A stretch of DNA of 48,412 nucleotides from an uncultured Planctomycetaceae bacterium (lineage in GTDB: Bacteria > Planctomycetota > Planctomycetia > Pirellulales > Pirellulaceae), in NCBI GenBank assembly GCA_903863885.1, contig CAIPEB010000002.1, forward strand, positions 1-48,412, written 5' to 3'. This document shows, piece after piece, positions 36,352-46,428 of the stretch. Positions within the stretch are counted from its first letter, which is position 1. Every line of letters begins with the position of its first letter. A program made the position numbers and the translations under genes. The notes below the pieces were generated by a model that worked only from the letters and a program-made list of their open reading frames with translations, had not been told where the DNA came from and ran no database searches.

Positions 36352-39177
36352 ATGAAACAGCATATGAGCCCGAAAAAAGCCTCGAATCCGTTGCCTTCCG
36401 GACATATTGGCCTTGCCCTGGCATCGCTGCTGATCTGCGGAATGTCGACTGCCGCGGACCCGTCGACGTCGATGTGGTTCGACGGGCCTGCAGCGAGCTT
36501 CCAGCAGTCGCTGCCTTTGGGCAACGGCCGCATCGGCGCGATGATCTTCGGCGGCGTTGATGAAGAGCGCATCGTGCTCAACGAGAGTTCGGTCTGGTCC
36601 GGTTCGCGCGAGGAGGCCGACCGAGTCGACGCACATCGGACGCTTCCGGAAATCCGGCGTCTGCTGCTCGAGGGCAAGAACTCCGAAGCCGAGGAACTTG
36701 TCAACGCGAACTTCACCTGCCAGGGGCGAGGATCGGGCAACGGAAGCGGCGCCAACGTGCCGTTCGGTTGCTACCAGACTCTCGGCAACCTGCGGCTGAC
36801 GTTCGGCAGTTCACGTGGCCGCAGCCGATTGAAATGCGAAAGCGGCCATCGCGCCTGGTCGCCCAACCAGGAAATCGAAAGCACCATCGACGGCAATGTC
36901 GACACGAAATGGTGCATCATTCACGACGGACGCCCGGTTGTGTGGCAGCTTGACGCAGGTGCCGACGCCGCCACCCCCGCCGGATATCAACTCACTTCGG
37001 CCGAGGACGTTCCCGAGCGAGATCCGCGGACATGGAAACTGGAGGGCTCGCCCGACGGCCAATCATGGACGCTGCTCGACGAACAGAGGGACGGTTCGAT
37101 CTTCACCGCACGGCACGAGACCCGTTCGTACAGAATCGCCAAGCCGTCAGCCTGCCGCTATTTCCGCTTCACTTTCATGCCGAATCCCGGCGTTACGCAT
37201 TTTCAAGTGGCCGAGATTCGGATCGATGGCCAAACGCCCCGGAAAGGAAAGAGCGATGCAGACGAATACACGCGCACGCTCGACCTGCGGTCGGCATGTG
37301 CAAATGTGAGCTACCGCCAGCGCGGCGTACGATACACGCGCGAACATTTCGTCAGTGCCCCGGATGAACTGTTTGTCTCGCGGCTGTCTGCCGACAAACC
37401 GGGCTCGCTTTCCCTGGCTATCGAACTCGACAGACCGGAACGATTTGAAACACGGGCCACGGCAGACAACGAATTGCTGATGAGCGGCACGCTCGACGAC
37501 GGACGCGGCGGTCGGGGCGTAACCTATGCCGCGCGCCTGCGAGCGGTCGTTGTCGGCGGATCCGTGAAACCGGAAGGACACCAACTGGTCGTCGAAGGCG
37601 CAAATGAAGTCCTGGTTCTGCTGGCCGCCGCGACGGACTTCAAAGGCTTCGCCGGGCGCAACCTGAACGACCCGCTCGCCGCCACGACCGGCGACCTCGA
37701 CAGGGCTGCGAAGAAGTCTTTCGAAGAACTCCGCGCGACACAGCGAACCGATCACGAGAAGTACTTCAATCGCGTCGAGCTCAACCTGCCCGCAACGGCG
37801 AACAGCGCGCTGCCGAACGTCGCGCGCCTAGCCGGTTTTTCGCAGGGCAACGAAGATCCCTCGCTGGCCGCGCTCTATTTCAACTTCGGCCGGTATCTGC
37901 TCATCAGCAGTTCGAGGCCCGGCGGCCTGCCGGCGAATCTGCAGGGAATCTGGGCCGAGGAAATCCAGACTCCCTGGAATGGCGACTGGCATCTCGACAT
38001 CAATGTCCAGATGAACTACTGGCCGGCCGAGGTCTGCAACTTGTCCGAACTGCACGAACCGCTGCACAAGCTGATCGCTTCGATGGTCGAACCCGGCCGC
38101 CGCACGGCGAAGGCCTATTACAATTCGCGAGGTTGGGTGGCCCACGTCATTACCAACCCCTGGGGATTCACTTCGCCTGGCGAGCACGCGAGCTGGGGCG
38201 CTACGGTCAGCGGATCGGCCTGGCTCTGCCAGCACCTTTGGGAACATTATGCGTTCACGCTCGATCGCGAGTTCCTGCGCTGGGCATACCCGATACTGAA
38301 GGAGTCGTCGCTTTTCTACCTGGACAATCTGATCGAGGAGCCTGAAAAGAAATGGCTCGTCACGGGTCCGTCGAATTCGCCGGAGAACCGTTTCATTCTG
38401 CCCGACGGCAAAGCGGCGCATGTGTGCCTCGGACCGACGATCGACATGCAACTGCTGCGCGAGTTGTTCGGCAATACCGCGCAAGCTGCTGAAATACTCG
38501 GCCTCGATGCAGAACTGCGGCGGGAACTTGCCGACAAGCGGACGAGGCTCGCGCCGAATCAGATCGGCCCCGACGGACGCCTGCAGGAATGGTTGAAGCC
38601 GTATCCGGAATCGGAGCCGACCCACCGCCACACATCGCACATGTACGGCCTGCATCCCTTCTACGAGATTACGCGGCGCGGCACGCCTGATCTGGCCGAC
38701 GCCTGCCGCAAGTCGCTCGAAACGCGTGGCGATCAGAGCAATGGCTGGGCCTTGGCTTGGCGAGTGAATTTCTGGGCGAGGCTCGGCGACGGTGATCGCG
38801 CATACCGGCTGCTTCAGGCGCTGCTGCATCTCACCGGCGAAAGAGTGCTGAACTACACGGGACAGGGCGCGGGCAGCTACGCGAATCTCTTCGATGCGTG
38901 TCCGCCTTTTCAGATCGACGGTAATTTCGGAGGCTGCGCGGGGATCGCCGAGATGCTGCTCCAGTCGCACGCCGGCGAAATCGAACTGCTGCCTGCACTG
39001 CCGAAGGCCTGGCCGGCAGGCAGCGTCAGGGGCCTGCGCGCTCGAGGAGGCTTCACCGTGGACATCACGTGGCAGCAGGGGCAAGTGACTTCTTTTCGCA
39101 TTACCTCGCCCGAACCTCGGGAAGTCACTGCGCGGGTGAACGGCGAAACCAAGACAATTCGTTCCGAACGCCCTTGA
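36352..39177 (+). CDS. GH95 alpha-L-fucosidase with an inserted F5/8C-like domain
   Basis: A 941-residue exported protein (signal region [17 protein letters not shown]). GH95 enzymes release alpha-1,2-linked L-fucose, or in some members L-galactose, with inversion. Family motifs are [61 protein letters not shown], the acid residue E678 in [20 protein letters not shown] and [17 protein letters not shown] with D856. D549 stands where one of two catalytic Asn residues lies in the bifidobacterial enzyme, while N551 is kept. Between LGNLRLTF and EYTRTLDL, roughly residues 155-300, an F5/8C-like sugar-binding domain is inserted in the N-terminal beta domain ([37 protein letters not shown]). The first ATG was used; another lies four codons on. 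It leads the plus-strand fucose genes. Confidence 0.9.
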   Translation: MKQHMSPKKASNPLPSGHIGLALASLLICGMSTAADPSTSMWFDGPAASFQQSLPLGNGRIGAMIFGGVDEERIVLNESSVWSGSREEADRVDAHRTLPEIRRLLLEGKNSEAEELVNANFTCQGRGSGNGSGANVPFGCYQTLGNLRLTFGSSRGRSRLKCESGHRAWSPNQEIESTIDGNVDTKWCIIHDGRPVVWQLDAGADAATPAGYQLTSAEDVPERDPRTWKLEGSPDGQSWTLLDEQRDGSIFTARHETRSYRIAKPSACRYFRFTFMPNPGVTHFQVAEIRIDGQTPRKGKSDADEYTRTLDLRSACANVSYRQRGVRYTREHFVSAPDELFVSRLSADKPGSLSLAIELDRPERFETRATADNELLMSGTLDDGRGGRGVTYAARLRAVVVGGSVKPEGHQLVVEGANEVLVLLAAATDFKGFAGRNLNDPLAATTGDLDRAAKKSFEELRATQRTDHEKYFNRVELNLPATANSALPNVARLAGFSQGNEDPSLAALYFNFGRYLLISSSRPGGLPANLQGIWAEEIQTPWNGDWHLDINVQMNYWPAEVCNLSELHEPLHKLIASMVEPGRRTAKAYYNSRGWVAHVITNPWGFTSPGEHASWGATVSGSAWLCQHLWEHYAFTLDREFLRWAYPILKESSLFYLDNLIEEPEKKWLVTGPSNSPENRFILPDGKAAHVCLGPTIDMQLLRELFGNTAQAAEILGLDAELRRELADKRTRLAPNQIGPDGRLQEWLKPYPESEPTHRHTSHMYGLHPFYEITRRGTPDLADACRKSLETRGDQSNGWALAWRVNFWARLGDGDRAYRLLQALLHLTGERVLNYTGQGAGSYANLFDACPPFQIDGNFGGCAGIAEMLLQSHAGEIELLPALPKAWPAGSVRGLRARGGFTVDITWQQGQVTSFRITSPEPREVTARVNGETKTIRSERP

Positions 39178-39225
39178 ATCGAGTAAACTGATCAAACATC
39201 GCACTTCGAGAGGAGGACCCGATAA

Positions 39226-41526
39226 ATGACCAGAACGATGATTGTGTGTCTCGCTGTCACACTTACCGCCGCAACCGTTCATGCGACGGAGTTCCACGTC
39301 GCAACCCATGGCAAGGACTCCAATCCGGGAACGCAGGCCGCGCCGCTGCGAACCATTCAGCATGCAGCGGAACTCGCCCAGCCCGGCGACACCGTTACGG
39401 TGCACGAAGGCGTCTATCGCGAACGCATTAATCCGCCGCGCGGCGGCCAATCCGATTCGCAGCGAATCGTCTATCAGGCCGCACCCGGAGAGAAGGTGGA
39501 AGTCAAAGGCTCGGAAGTCATCAAGAACTGGACCAAAGCACAAAATGACGTCTGGAAGGTTACGATTCCCAAAGAGTTCTTCGGCGACGGCAATCCTTAC
39601 ACCGATCTGATCCGCGGCGACTGGTTCAGCGGCAAAGGACGCCCGCATCACACCGGCGCGGTTTACCTCAACGGCGATTGGCTGATCGAAGCGGCCAAGC
39701 TGGACGATGTTCTCGCGGCCGGCAGTGCGGCGTCTTCCGAAGCGAAGGGCGGATGCCTGCTCAACGTGGCCTGGATTCGTCCCGGCAGGACCGACGAACA
39801 AGCCGGCCGAATTCCGGCCGTTTCCTATGCCGCCAATGAAGGGATCATCAACGCGCCCTGCACGGAAGGCGGCCAGTGCATCGGATGGATCGAGGACGGA
39901 GATTGGGTTCGCTACGACGCGGTCAATTTCGGCGACCGAGCCGAGAACATCGTAATTCGCGCCGCGTCCGAAACGGGAGGCGGAACGATTGAAATCCGTC
40001 TGGATTCACCTCGCGGTGAGTTGCTCGGCACCTGCGCAGTACCGAACACTCGAGGCTGGCAATCCTGGTTGTCGTTCCCGACAAAGATCAAGCCGGTCAG
40101 CGGCGCGAAGACGATTTGCCTGGCATTCAAGCCGCCCGTCGCTCCCGGAGCTATCACCCAGAAGTGGTTCGCCGAATCGACGGAAGGCAACACAACGATC
40201 TGGGCACAGTTCCCGGGCGTCGATCCCAACGAGCAGTGCGTCGAGATCAATGTGCGACGCGCCGTCTTCTACCCGGACAAACCGGGACGGAACTTCATCA
40301 CCGTACGCGGTTTCACGATGCGTCAGGCTGCCACGCAGTGGGCTCCGCCCACCTCCGAGCAGATCGGCCTGATCGGCACGCATTGGAGCAAGGGCTGGAT
40401 CATCGAGAACAACATCATCAGCCACTCGGTCTGCTCCGGCATCGCACTGGGAAAACACGGCGATAAATTCGACAACACGTCGGCCGACACGGCCGAAGGC
40501 TACGTCAAGACGATCGAACGGGCACATGCCCACGAGATCGCATGGACGAAGGAGAACATCGGCCATCACATCGTCCGCAACAACACGATTTCCAATTGCG
40601 AACAAACCGGCATCGTCGGCAGCATGGGATGTTCTTTCAGCACCGTTACCGGCAACGTGATTCACGATATTCACGTGCGCCAACTGTTCACCGGCGCGGA
40701 GATGGCAGGCATCAAGTTCCATGCGGCAATCGACGTCAAGATCTGCGGAAACCACATCTATCGGACTTGTCGCGGCCTCTGGCTCGACTGGATGGCTCAG
40801 GGCACGCGAGTCTCGCGGAACCTGTTCCACGACAATCTCTCCGAGGACCTGTTCGTCGAAGTGGATCACGGGCCGTTCCTCGTGGACAACAACATCTTCC
40901 TGTCCCCGACTACGCTGCTCGACATGTCCGAAGGGGGAGCTTACGTGCACAACCTGATGACGGGCCGAATCATCAGTTCCGAGGAACCCGGCCGCGAGAC
41001 GCCGTATCATCCGGCCCATTCGACGAAGGTGGCCGGTCTGGTCAACATCAAGGGAGGCGACGACCGGTTCTATAACAATGTGTTCGTCGGCGCGGGCGCA
41101 GAACCGGGCGGAACGGTGAACAAGGCCGAACCGCACCAATTCACGCCGGGCTACGGGCTGTGGGTCTATGACGCTCGGGAGTTCCCGCTATTTACCGGCG
41201 GCAACGTGTACTACAACGGTGCGCGACCGTACGGAAAAGAAACCGATGCAGTTGTGGAAGCCGCGACCGATCCGAAGGTCAAGCTCACCGGCTCCACTCT
41301 GCAGTTCACCGTCAACAAACCCGATCAGAAACCCCAGACCGCGTTGGTAACGACCGAGCGATTGGGCAAAGCAAAAATCCCCGGCGTTTCCTACGAAAAC
41401 CCGGACGGTACGCCGCTGAAGATCGACATCGATTACTTCGGCAATCCGCGCGATCCGGTCAACCCGACGCCAGGCCCGTTCGAAAAGGTCGAACAAGGAA
41501 CCCAGCAACTCACCGTCTGCCCGTAA
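39226..41526 (+). CDS. Secreted right-handed beta-helix protein with an embedded CBM6-like domain
   Basis: A 766-residue protein with a signal peptide (MIVCLAVTLTAATVHA). It begins as a DUF1565/pectate-lyase-like beta-helix (EFHVATHGKDSNPGTQAAPL, HAAELAQPGDTVTVHEGVY). It is interrupted at about 195-310 by a CBM6-like domain (GQCIGWIEDGDWVRYDAVNF, GTIEIRLDSPRGELLGTC, RGWQSW) and then returns to the helix (IENNIISHSVCSGIALGKHG, GHHIVRNNTISNCEQTGIVG). This architecture is common among polysaccharide lyases and beta-helix glycoside hydrolases such as GH141. A strong ribosome-binding site (GAGAGGAGG) precedes the ATG, 48 bp after the fucosidase stop. Cleavage of a fucose-containing polymer is inferred from context only. 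Confidence 0.78.
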   Translation: MTRTMIVCLAVTLTAATVHATEFHVATHGKDSNPGTQAAPLRTIQHAAELAQPGDTVTVHEGVYRERINPPRGGQSDSQRIVYQAAPGEKVEVKGSEVIKNWTKAQNDVWKVTIPKEFFGDGNPYTDLIRGDWFSGKGRPHHTGAVYLNGDWLIEAAKLDDVLAAGSAASSEAKGGCLLNVAWIRPGRTDEQAGRIPAVSYAANEGIINAPCTEGGQCIGWIEDGDWVRYDAVNFGDRAENIVIRAASETGGGTIEIRLDSPRGELLGTCAVPNTRGWQSWLSFPTKIKPVSGAKTICLAFKPPVAPGAITQKWFAESTEGNTTIWAQFPGVDPNEQCVEINVRRAVFYPDKPGRNFITVRGFTMRQAATQWAPPTSEQIGLIGTHWSKGWIIENNIISHSVCSGIALGKHGDKFDNTSADTAEGYVKTIERAHAHEIAWTKENIGHHIVRNNTISNCEQTGIVGSMGCSFSTVTGNVIHDIHVRQLFTGAEMAGIKFHAAIDVKICGNHIYRTCRGLWLDWMAQGTRVSRNLFHDNLSEDLFVEVDHGPFLVDNNIFLSPTTLLDMSEGGAYVHNLMTGRIISSEEPGRETPYHPAHSTKVAGLVNIKGGDDRFYNNVFVGAGAEPGGTVNKAEPHQFTPGYGLWVYDAREFPLFTGGNVYYNGARPYGKETDAVVEAATDPKVKLTGSTLQFTVNKPDQKPQTALVTTERLGKAKIPGVSYENPDGTPLKIDIDYFGNPRDPVNPTPGPFEKVEQGTQQLTVCP

Positions 41527-41545
41527 ACGTGAAGGAAATACAGCG

Positions 41546-42211
41546 ATGTTCAAGCCGCATTTCACCGCCGCGATCATGACCGCCGTGATCGCTGTCATCA
41601 TGTCCAGCATGGTGCGTCAAAGCCTGGCGGGCGAGAATCCTCCCAAGTGCGTTTCTCTGTTCGACGGACGATCGTTCCAGGGCTGGGAAGGGGACACCGG
41701 GAAGTCGTTCCGCATTGAAGACGGAGCGATTGTGGGCGGCAGCATGAAAGCCCCCGTTCCCCGCAATGAGTTCCTCTGCACGACGCGACACTACGCGAAC
41801 TTTGTGCTTCGCGCCGAATGCAAACTGCTCGGACCGGCTAATGCGGGAATTCAGATCCGCTCGCAGCGGGTTCCGAGCCACAACGAAGTGTCGGGATTTC
41901 AGGCCGACATGAGCGTTGCGGAAGACGGCGGATATTGGGGATGTCTCTACGATGAATCCCGCCGCAACAAGATTCTGGTTCAGGCAGATCGCGACTTAAT
42001 CAAGAAAGCCGTCAAGCCGAACGACTGGAATCTCTACGAAATCCGCTGCGAGGGTCCTCGCCTCCGGCTCTCGGTCAACGGAGTTCAGACCGTCGACTAT
42101 ACCGAGACGGATGCGAAAATTCCGCTCGAAGGAATCATCGGCCTGCAGATCCACGGAGGCGGACCAAGCGAGGCCTGGTACCGGAACATTACGATCGAAG
42201 AATTGCCTTAG
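41546..42211 (+). CDS. DUF1080 (3-keto-disaccharide hydrolase-type) secreted protein
   Basis: A 221-residue protein with a signal segment (IMTAVIAVIMSSMVRQSLAG) and one DUF1080 domain of concanavalin-like fold: VSLFDGRSFQGWEG, FRIEDGAIVGGS, NEFLCTTRHYANFVLRAECK, NAGIQIRSQRVP, YWGCLYDESRRN, and the C-terminal IGLQIHGGGPSEAWYRNITI. Some members hydrolyse 3-keto-glycosides made by Gfo/Idh/MocA-type dehydrogenases, and such an oxidoreductase is encoded two genes downstream. AAGGAA lies nine bases before the ATG, 19 bp after the beta-helix gene, so the two are surely co-transcribed. Confidence 0.88.
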   Translation: MFKPHFTAAIMTAVIAVIMSSMVRQSLAGENPPKCVSLFDGRSFQGWEGDTGKSFRIEDGAIVGGSMKAPVPRNEFLCTTRHYANFVLRAECKLLGPANAGIQIRSQRVPSHNEVSGFQADMSVAEDGGYWGCLYDESRRNKILVQADRDLIKKAVKPNDWNLYEIRCEGPRLRLSVNGVQTVDYTETDAKIPLEGIIGLQIHGGGPSEAWYRNITIEELP

Positions 42212-42423
42212 CCCGAGCGAGAGAATCAGGCTCACCAATTCGTTCGCGTGCGCCTGGCAATGCCGGTGTGATGGGTCCTCCATCGGACATCCGTTGGACT
42301 TGTTACGCGTCTGATTCGATACGATCGGCCCTGAACTCAGTCCAAGAACACTGGCAAGGCCTTGGGGTACACGACACCGCATCAACCGCTCAACTTATGG
42401 AACTATCGCGAGGAGATTTCCCC

Positions 42424-43863
42424 ATGACCAGCCCGTTGAACCGTCGTGAATTCCTGGGTACTACCGCTCTGGCAGGCGGCATGCTTCTGGCCGGCGGAGT
42501 CGCGCTGCGACCGCTTCAAGGAGCGGAAAACGCCGGTTGGCCCAAACTGCCGCCCGTGAAAATCCATGTGGTTTATATCGGGTTGGGCGGCGCTTGGCCG
42601 AAGCCCGAATTCGACGCGAAAGCCGAGGTCGAGAAATTCAAACCGTATCTGGACGGACTTTGCCAGCGCCTGGGAGACGTCGAGTTTACCGGAGGCGAGT
42701 TGATTCCCAACACCGATGCGGCAGCGGATGAGATCGTGCCTAAACTGGCGGGCGAGGATGCGCTGCTCATTGTTCATCTCGCCTTCGGCTCCGGAAGCCC
42801 GATGCTCAAGCTGATCGATGCCGGATTGCCGACCGCCATCTTTTCGCAACCGTTCAGCGGGCACGACTGGATGTACGTCCCGCAATGGCAGAAGGCCGGC
42901 AAGCGAGTGGTACTCGCCGCTTCGCGGGACATGGCCGACATCGACCGCGTCGTCGCCTTGCTGCGAGTGCCGTCGCGCATGAGTCAATCGAGGATTCTGG
43001 TCGTCGGTCGAGCGACGGGCACCAAACCCGCCTGCGATGCGGAGAAGATCAAGGCGAAGTTCGGGACGGAAATTGTCCCCATCAATGTCGAGCAGCAAAT
43101 CGCGGCTTTTCACGCCGTTGATCCCGCCGCGGCGGAAGCTGAGGCCGAAGAGCACTGGTTCAAAGCGGCCAAGAAGATCGTGGAGCCGTCGCGCCAGGAC
43201 ATCATCGACGGATCTCGGCTGTTCCTCGCGTTGAAGAATCTGATGATCGAAAACCGCGCCCAGGCAGTAACGAGCACGCTCTGCATGAGCAACCCGTGCA
43301 ACGCGTGCCTGGCTTTCTGCAAGCTCAACGACCTGGGGCTCGTCGGGGCATGCGAGGGCGATATGGACTCGACGCTCACGATGCTCATGTTCGGCTATGC
43401 GTTCGGCAAGCCGGGATTCATCACGGATCCGCTGTTCGACACCTCGAAGAACGCGGTCATCCACGCTCATTGCGTCGCGCCCACCAGGATGGACGGCATT
43501 GACGGCCAGCGGCATCCGTTCGCAATCCGAACGCATCGCGACGACAACAGCGGCGCGGCCGTGGACGTGGATCTGCGGGTTGGCCAGGAAATCACCTGCG
43601 CCAAACTTGCGAACCTGGACACGATGCTGCTGTCCGCCCAGAAGATCATCGAAATTCCCGAATTCGACGACCGCGGCTGCCGCACGCAATGCACGGCCGA
43701 GGTGGCCGATGCACGGACGATGCTGTCCAACTGGGGCAGCGGCGTGCTCGAGGGCGAAGGCATGATGACGCTGCTGCACCGAGTCGTGTTTTACGGTAAC
43801 CACGTCGCCAATGTGCGCGACATGACGCAGTTGCTCGGCGTCCGCGTCGTGATGGAGGGTTGA
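42424..43863 (+). CDS. Tat-exported L-fucose-isomerase-like protein
   Basis: A 479-residue protein. The N-terminus is a twin-arginine signal (NRREFLGTTALAGGMLLAGG). The rest resembles the L-fucose/L-arabinose isomerase fold: two Rossmann-like domains (KIHVVYIGLGGAWPKPEFD, LLIVHLAFGSGSPMLKLIDA, RVVLAASRDMADIDRVVALL) and a C-terminal catalytic part with LVGACEGDMDSTLTMLMFG (E311, D313) and IHAHCVAPTRMDG, which supply plausible metal ligands. L-fucose isomerase turns L-fucose into L-fuculose in the cytoplasm, so a Tat signal is unexpected. GAGGAG lies ten bases before the ATG at 42424; the frame is open to 42268. The location between fucosidase genes supports a sugar-related role, but isomerase activity is not proven. 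Confidence 0.75.
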   Translation: MTSPLNRREFLGTTALAGGMLLAGGVALRPLQGAENAGWPKLPPVKIHVVYIGLGGAWPKPEFDAKAEVEKFKPYLDGLCQRLGDVEFTGGELIPNTDAAADEIVPKLAGEDALLIVHLAFGSGSPMLKLIDAGLPTAIFSQPFSGHDWMYVPQWQKAGKRVVLAASRDMADIDRVVALLRVPSRMSQSRILVVGRATGTKPACDAEKIKAKFGTEIVPINVEQQIAAFHAVDPAAAEAEAEEHWFKAAKKIVEPSRQDIIDGSRLFLALKNLMIENRAQAVTSTLCMSNPCNACLAFCKLNDLGLVGACEGDMDSTLTMLMFGYAFGKPGFITDPLFDTSKNAVIHAHCVAPTRMDGIDGQRHPFAIRTHRDDNSGAAVDVDLRVGQEITCAKLANLDTMLLSAQKIIEIPEFDDRGCRTQCTAEVADARTMLSNWGSGVLEGEGMMTLLHRVVFYGNHVANVRDMTQLLGVRVVMEG

Positions 43864-43991
43864 CCGCCGCTGCCTGTTTCACGCGGCAGTCAGCCTCGGA
43901 TTACACAACACTGGTCTTTAGCGGACCGCACGGATCGAGCGGAAATCTCCGCAGCGAGGACCTCACAAGTCAAAAACTCGGAGTATCAGCC

Positions 43992-45287
43992 ATGCATCGA
44001 CCGGGATTCACGCGCCGACAATTCCTGGCAGCCGGCACGGCCGCGATCGCGGCTCCGCTCGTCGTTCCCGCCCACGTTCTCGGACTTGAGGGAGCTACTC
44101 CGCCAAGCGAAACGGTCCGGGTCGGTATCACAGGACTCGGCGGCCGCGCACAGTGGATTCTGCTGAACGAGGATCTTCCCGGAGCGAGAATTGCAGCTGT
44201 GGCTGATGCCGAATTCCCGCGATGCGACCAGATGGCAGCGATGGTTGCCAAGGACCGCCCCGATCTCAAGCCGGAGACCTGGAAGAAATACCCCGACATC
44301 CGGCAGATGCTCGACAAGGAAAAGCTGGACGCGGTCTTCGTGGAAACAACCTCGCACGCTCGAGTCTGGTGCATCATGCAGGCGCTGGCCGCGGGCTGTG
44401 ACGTCTACGGCGAAAAGCCTCTGACGCTGACCATCGCAGAGGGACGCATTCTATGCGACGCAGTGCATAAGCTCGGCCGGGTTCTGCAAACCGGGACCCA
44501 GCAGCGATCGATGCCGATCAATGCTCATTGCAGCAAGCTGGTCCGGGACGGGGCCATCGGCAAGATCCAGGAAGTAATCGTCTATAACTTCGAAGGCCCG
44601 GCGGTCTGGCAGCCTCAGCCTGAGCAACCGAAACCCGAAGGACTGGACTGGGACCTGTGGACCAATCAAGCCGAGTTGCGGCCGTACCATTCGCAAATCC
44701 ACCGCAACTGGTCGGCCTGGGAGGATTACGACGGCGGCGGACAATCCTGGGGAGTGACCGGATGGGGCACGCACTCGCTCGATCAGGTACAGTGCGCTTT
44801 GGGAACGGATAACACGGGCCCCGTGGAAATGTGGCTTGAGGAGAAGGACTCCAAGGGCTGGCCCCGCGTCATTATGCGTTACGAAAACGGGACCCTGCTC
44901 AAGCTGGTCGGCGAGCGGCACACGATGGAGGATCTCGGCGCGATTTTCCGTGGCGACAAGGGGAACATCGAGATACTCCGCGGACACGCGCGGGCCAACC
45001 CCGCCGAATTGCTCAGAGACGCTCCCGCCGACACGCCGGGCGGTCCAAAGGAATCGGTCCCGCACATCGCCAACTTCATCCAATGTGTTCGCACTCGCGA
45101 GAAGCCGGCCGCCGACGTCGAAACGGGCCATCGCGCGACAACCGTGTGCCACTTGATCAACATCTGCCGAAAGCTCGGCAGAAAACTGACATGGGACCCG
45201 AATGCTGAGAAGTTTGTCGGCGACGACGCGGCCAACAAACTCGTATCGCGCCCGCGCCGCGAGGCCTTTGCCCTGCCGAAGATCTGA
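43992..45287 (+). CDS. Tat-exported Gfo/Idh/MocA family oxidoreductase (second)
   Basis: A 431-residue protein with a twin-arginine signal (FTRRQFLAAGTAAIAAPLVV). The Rossmann domain reads VRVGITGLGGRAQWIL (G-x-G-x-x-G variant). The EKP motif YGEKPLTLT holds K142, and the C-terminal part has GLDWDLWTNQAELRPYHSQI and GWGTHSLDQVQCALG. It belongs to the same general group as the 8.5-kb oxidoreductase but is clearly divergent in sequence. The start at 43992 is supported by GGAG nine bases upstream; the frame is open to 43860, overlapping the isomerase-like gene. With the DUF1080 protein it could form an oxidise-then-hydrolyse pathway for glycosides outside the cytoplasm; this is inferred. Confidence 0.86.
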   Translation: MHRPGFTRRQFLAAGTAAIAAPLVVPAHVLGLEGATPPSETVRVGITGLGGRAQWILLNEDLPGARIAAVADAEFPRCDQMAAMVAKDRPDLKPETWKKYPDIRQMLDKEKLDAVFVETTSHARVWCIMQALAAGCDVYGEKPLTLTIAEGRILCDAVHKLGRVLQTGTQQRSMPINAHCSKLVRDGAIGKIQEVIVYNFEGPAVWQPQPEQPKPEGLDWDLWTNQAELRPYHSQIHRNWSAWEDYDGGGQSWGVTGWGTHSLDQVQCALGTDNTGPVEMWLEEKDSKGWPRVIMRYENGTLLKLVGERHTMEDLGAIFRGDKGNIEILRGHARANPAELLRDAPADTPGGPKESVPHIANFIQCVRTREKPAADVETGHRATTVCHLINICRKLGRKLTWDPNAEKFVGDDAANKLVSRPRREAFALPKI

Positions 45288-45334
45288 CGAACACATGTAG
45301 CCCTGCAAATTCACTCAGCCCCCGGGAGACAACG

Positions 45335-46336
45335 ATGAGACGATCTACGCCGGCCATTTGTTTACTGTCCCTGGTTATGGCGATATCAGCGACGGCTGCC
45401 GAAATCGACATGGCGAAGCGGGCCGAGGAACTCAAGAATCTCCGCTGGGGGATGTTCATCTGCTGGTCGTTCAGCACCTTCTCGGGCAAGGAATGGACGC
45501 CCGGCGTCAAAGATCTCGACTTCTTCAAGCCGACGGGCTGCGATACCGACCAGTGGGCACTTGCGGCCAAAGAAGCAGGCATGGGCTACATCCTGTTTCT
45601 GACCAAACACCACGACGGGTTCTGCCTGTGGGACACGAAAACCACCGACCGCAAGGTGACCAAGTCGCCGTTGGGGCGCGATGTGCTGGCCGAGTTGAAA
45701 AAGTCGTGCGACAAGCACGGCATCAAGCTCGCGCTGTATTTCTCGGAAGGGGATTGGACCTGGCCGGGCGCGGTCGATGGAAAAGGAGGGGAGGGGGGCG
45801 GCGGCGCCAATCCCGAAATGAAAAAGGCTCAACTCAAGGAACTGCTCACCGAGTACGGCCCGGTCGAGTATATCTGGTTTGACCATGCCGTCGGCGATGG
45901 CGGCCTGAGCCACCAGGAGACCATCGCGTGGTGCAAATCATTTCAGCCGGGCTGTTTCATCGGGTTCAATCACGGCGAACAGACGGGCGCCGACATCCGA
46001 CTCGGCGAACTCGGCCGGCCGGGTCCCCTTGATGACCAGGGCGGTGCAGGGCCCTACATGAAGGACGCGCCGAGCACGAATTATCGGCTCGCCGAATTCA
46101 CCTATCCGATCCTGCCGCCTCACGAGGGCGGGGCCATGTGGTTCTACTCGCTGCCGATTCACGACTCGCTCTGCCTGCCGGCACAGAAGCTCTATCACGA
46201 CTACCTCGGCGCCGTGAAGTTCGGCAACATCTTCTCGCTCGACGTCGGCCCCGGCTACGACGGCCGACTGCGCGAAATCGATGTGAAGACGCTGCGCGAG
46301 GTCGGCAATCTGATTCGCAGCGGTGCCCCTGAATAA
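45335..46336 (+). CDS. GH29 alpha-L-fucosidase, short form
   Basis: A 333-residue protein with a signal peptide (AICLLSLVMAISATAAE). The GH29 barrel is visible: LRWGMFICWSFSTFSGKEW, ILFLTKHHDGFCLWDTK, LALYFSEGDWTWP, and the nucleophile region VEYIWFDHAVG with D183. The end FGNIFSLDVGPGYDGRLREI matches the conserved barrel tail. GH29 enzymes hydrolyse alpha-L-fucosides with retention. The usual C-terminal beta-sandwich is missing, and a Gly-rich loop (GKGGEGGGGANPEMKK) replaces part of a helix after strand 4. The stop falls just after the barrel, so this looks like a compact variant rather than a frameshifted gene. It is 47 bp after the oxidoreductase. Confidence 0.87.
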   Translation: MRRSTPAICLLSLVMAISATAAEIDMAKRAEELKNLRWGMFICWSFSTFSGKEWTPGVKDLDFFKPTGCDTDQWALAAKEAGMGYILFLTKHHDGFCLWDTKTTDRKVTKSPLGRDVLAELKKSCDKHGIKLALYFSEGDWTWPGAVDGKGGEGGGGANPEMKKAQLKELLTEYGPVEYIWFDHAVGDGGLSHQETIAWCKSFQPGCFIGFNHGEQTGADIRLGELGRPGPLDDQGGAGPYMKDAPSTNYRLAEFTYPILPPHEGGAMWFYSLPIHDSLCLPAQKLYHDYLGAVKFGNIFSLDVGPGYDGRLREIDVKTLREVGNLIRSGAPE

Positions 46337-46428
46337 CTGCAAGAAGAAACCACCGTCTATTTCTCTCGCTGTGTACTCAGTGTCCTCTGTGGACTAAGAA
46401 CACTTTTGATGACTATCAGGACCGATCC

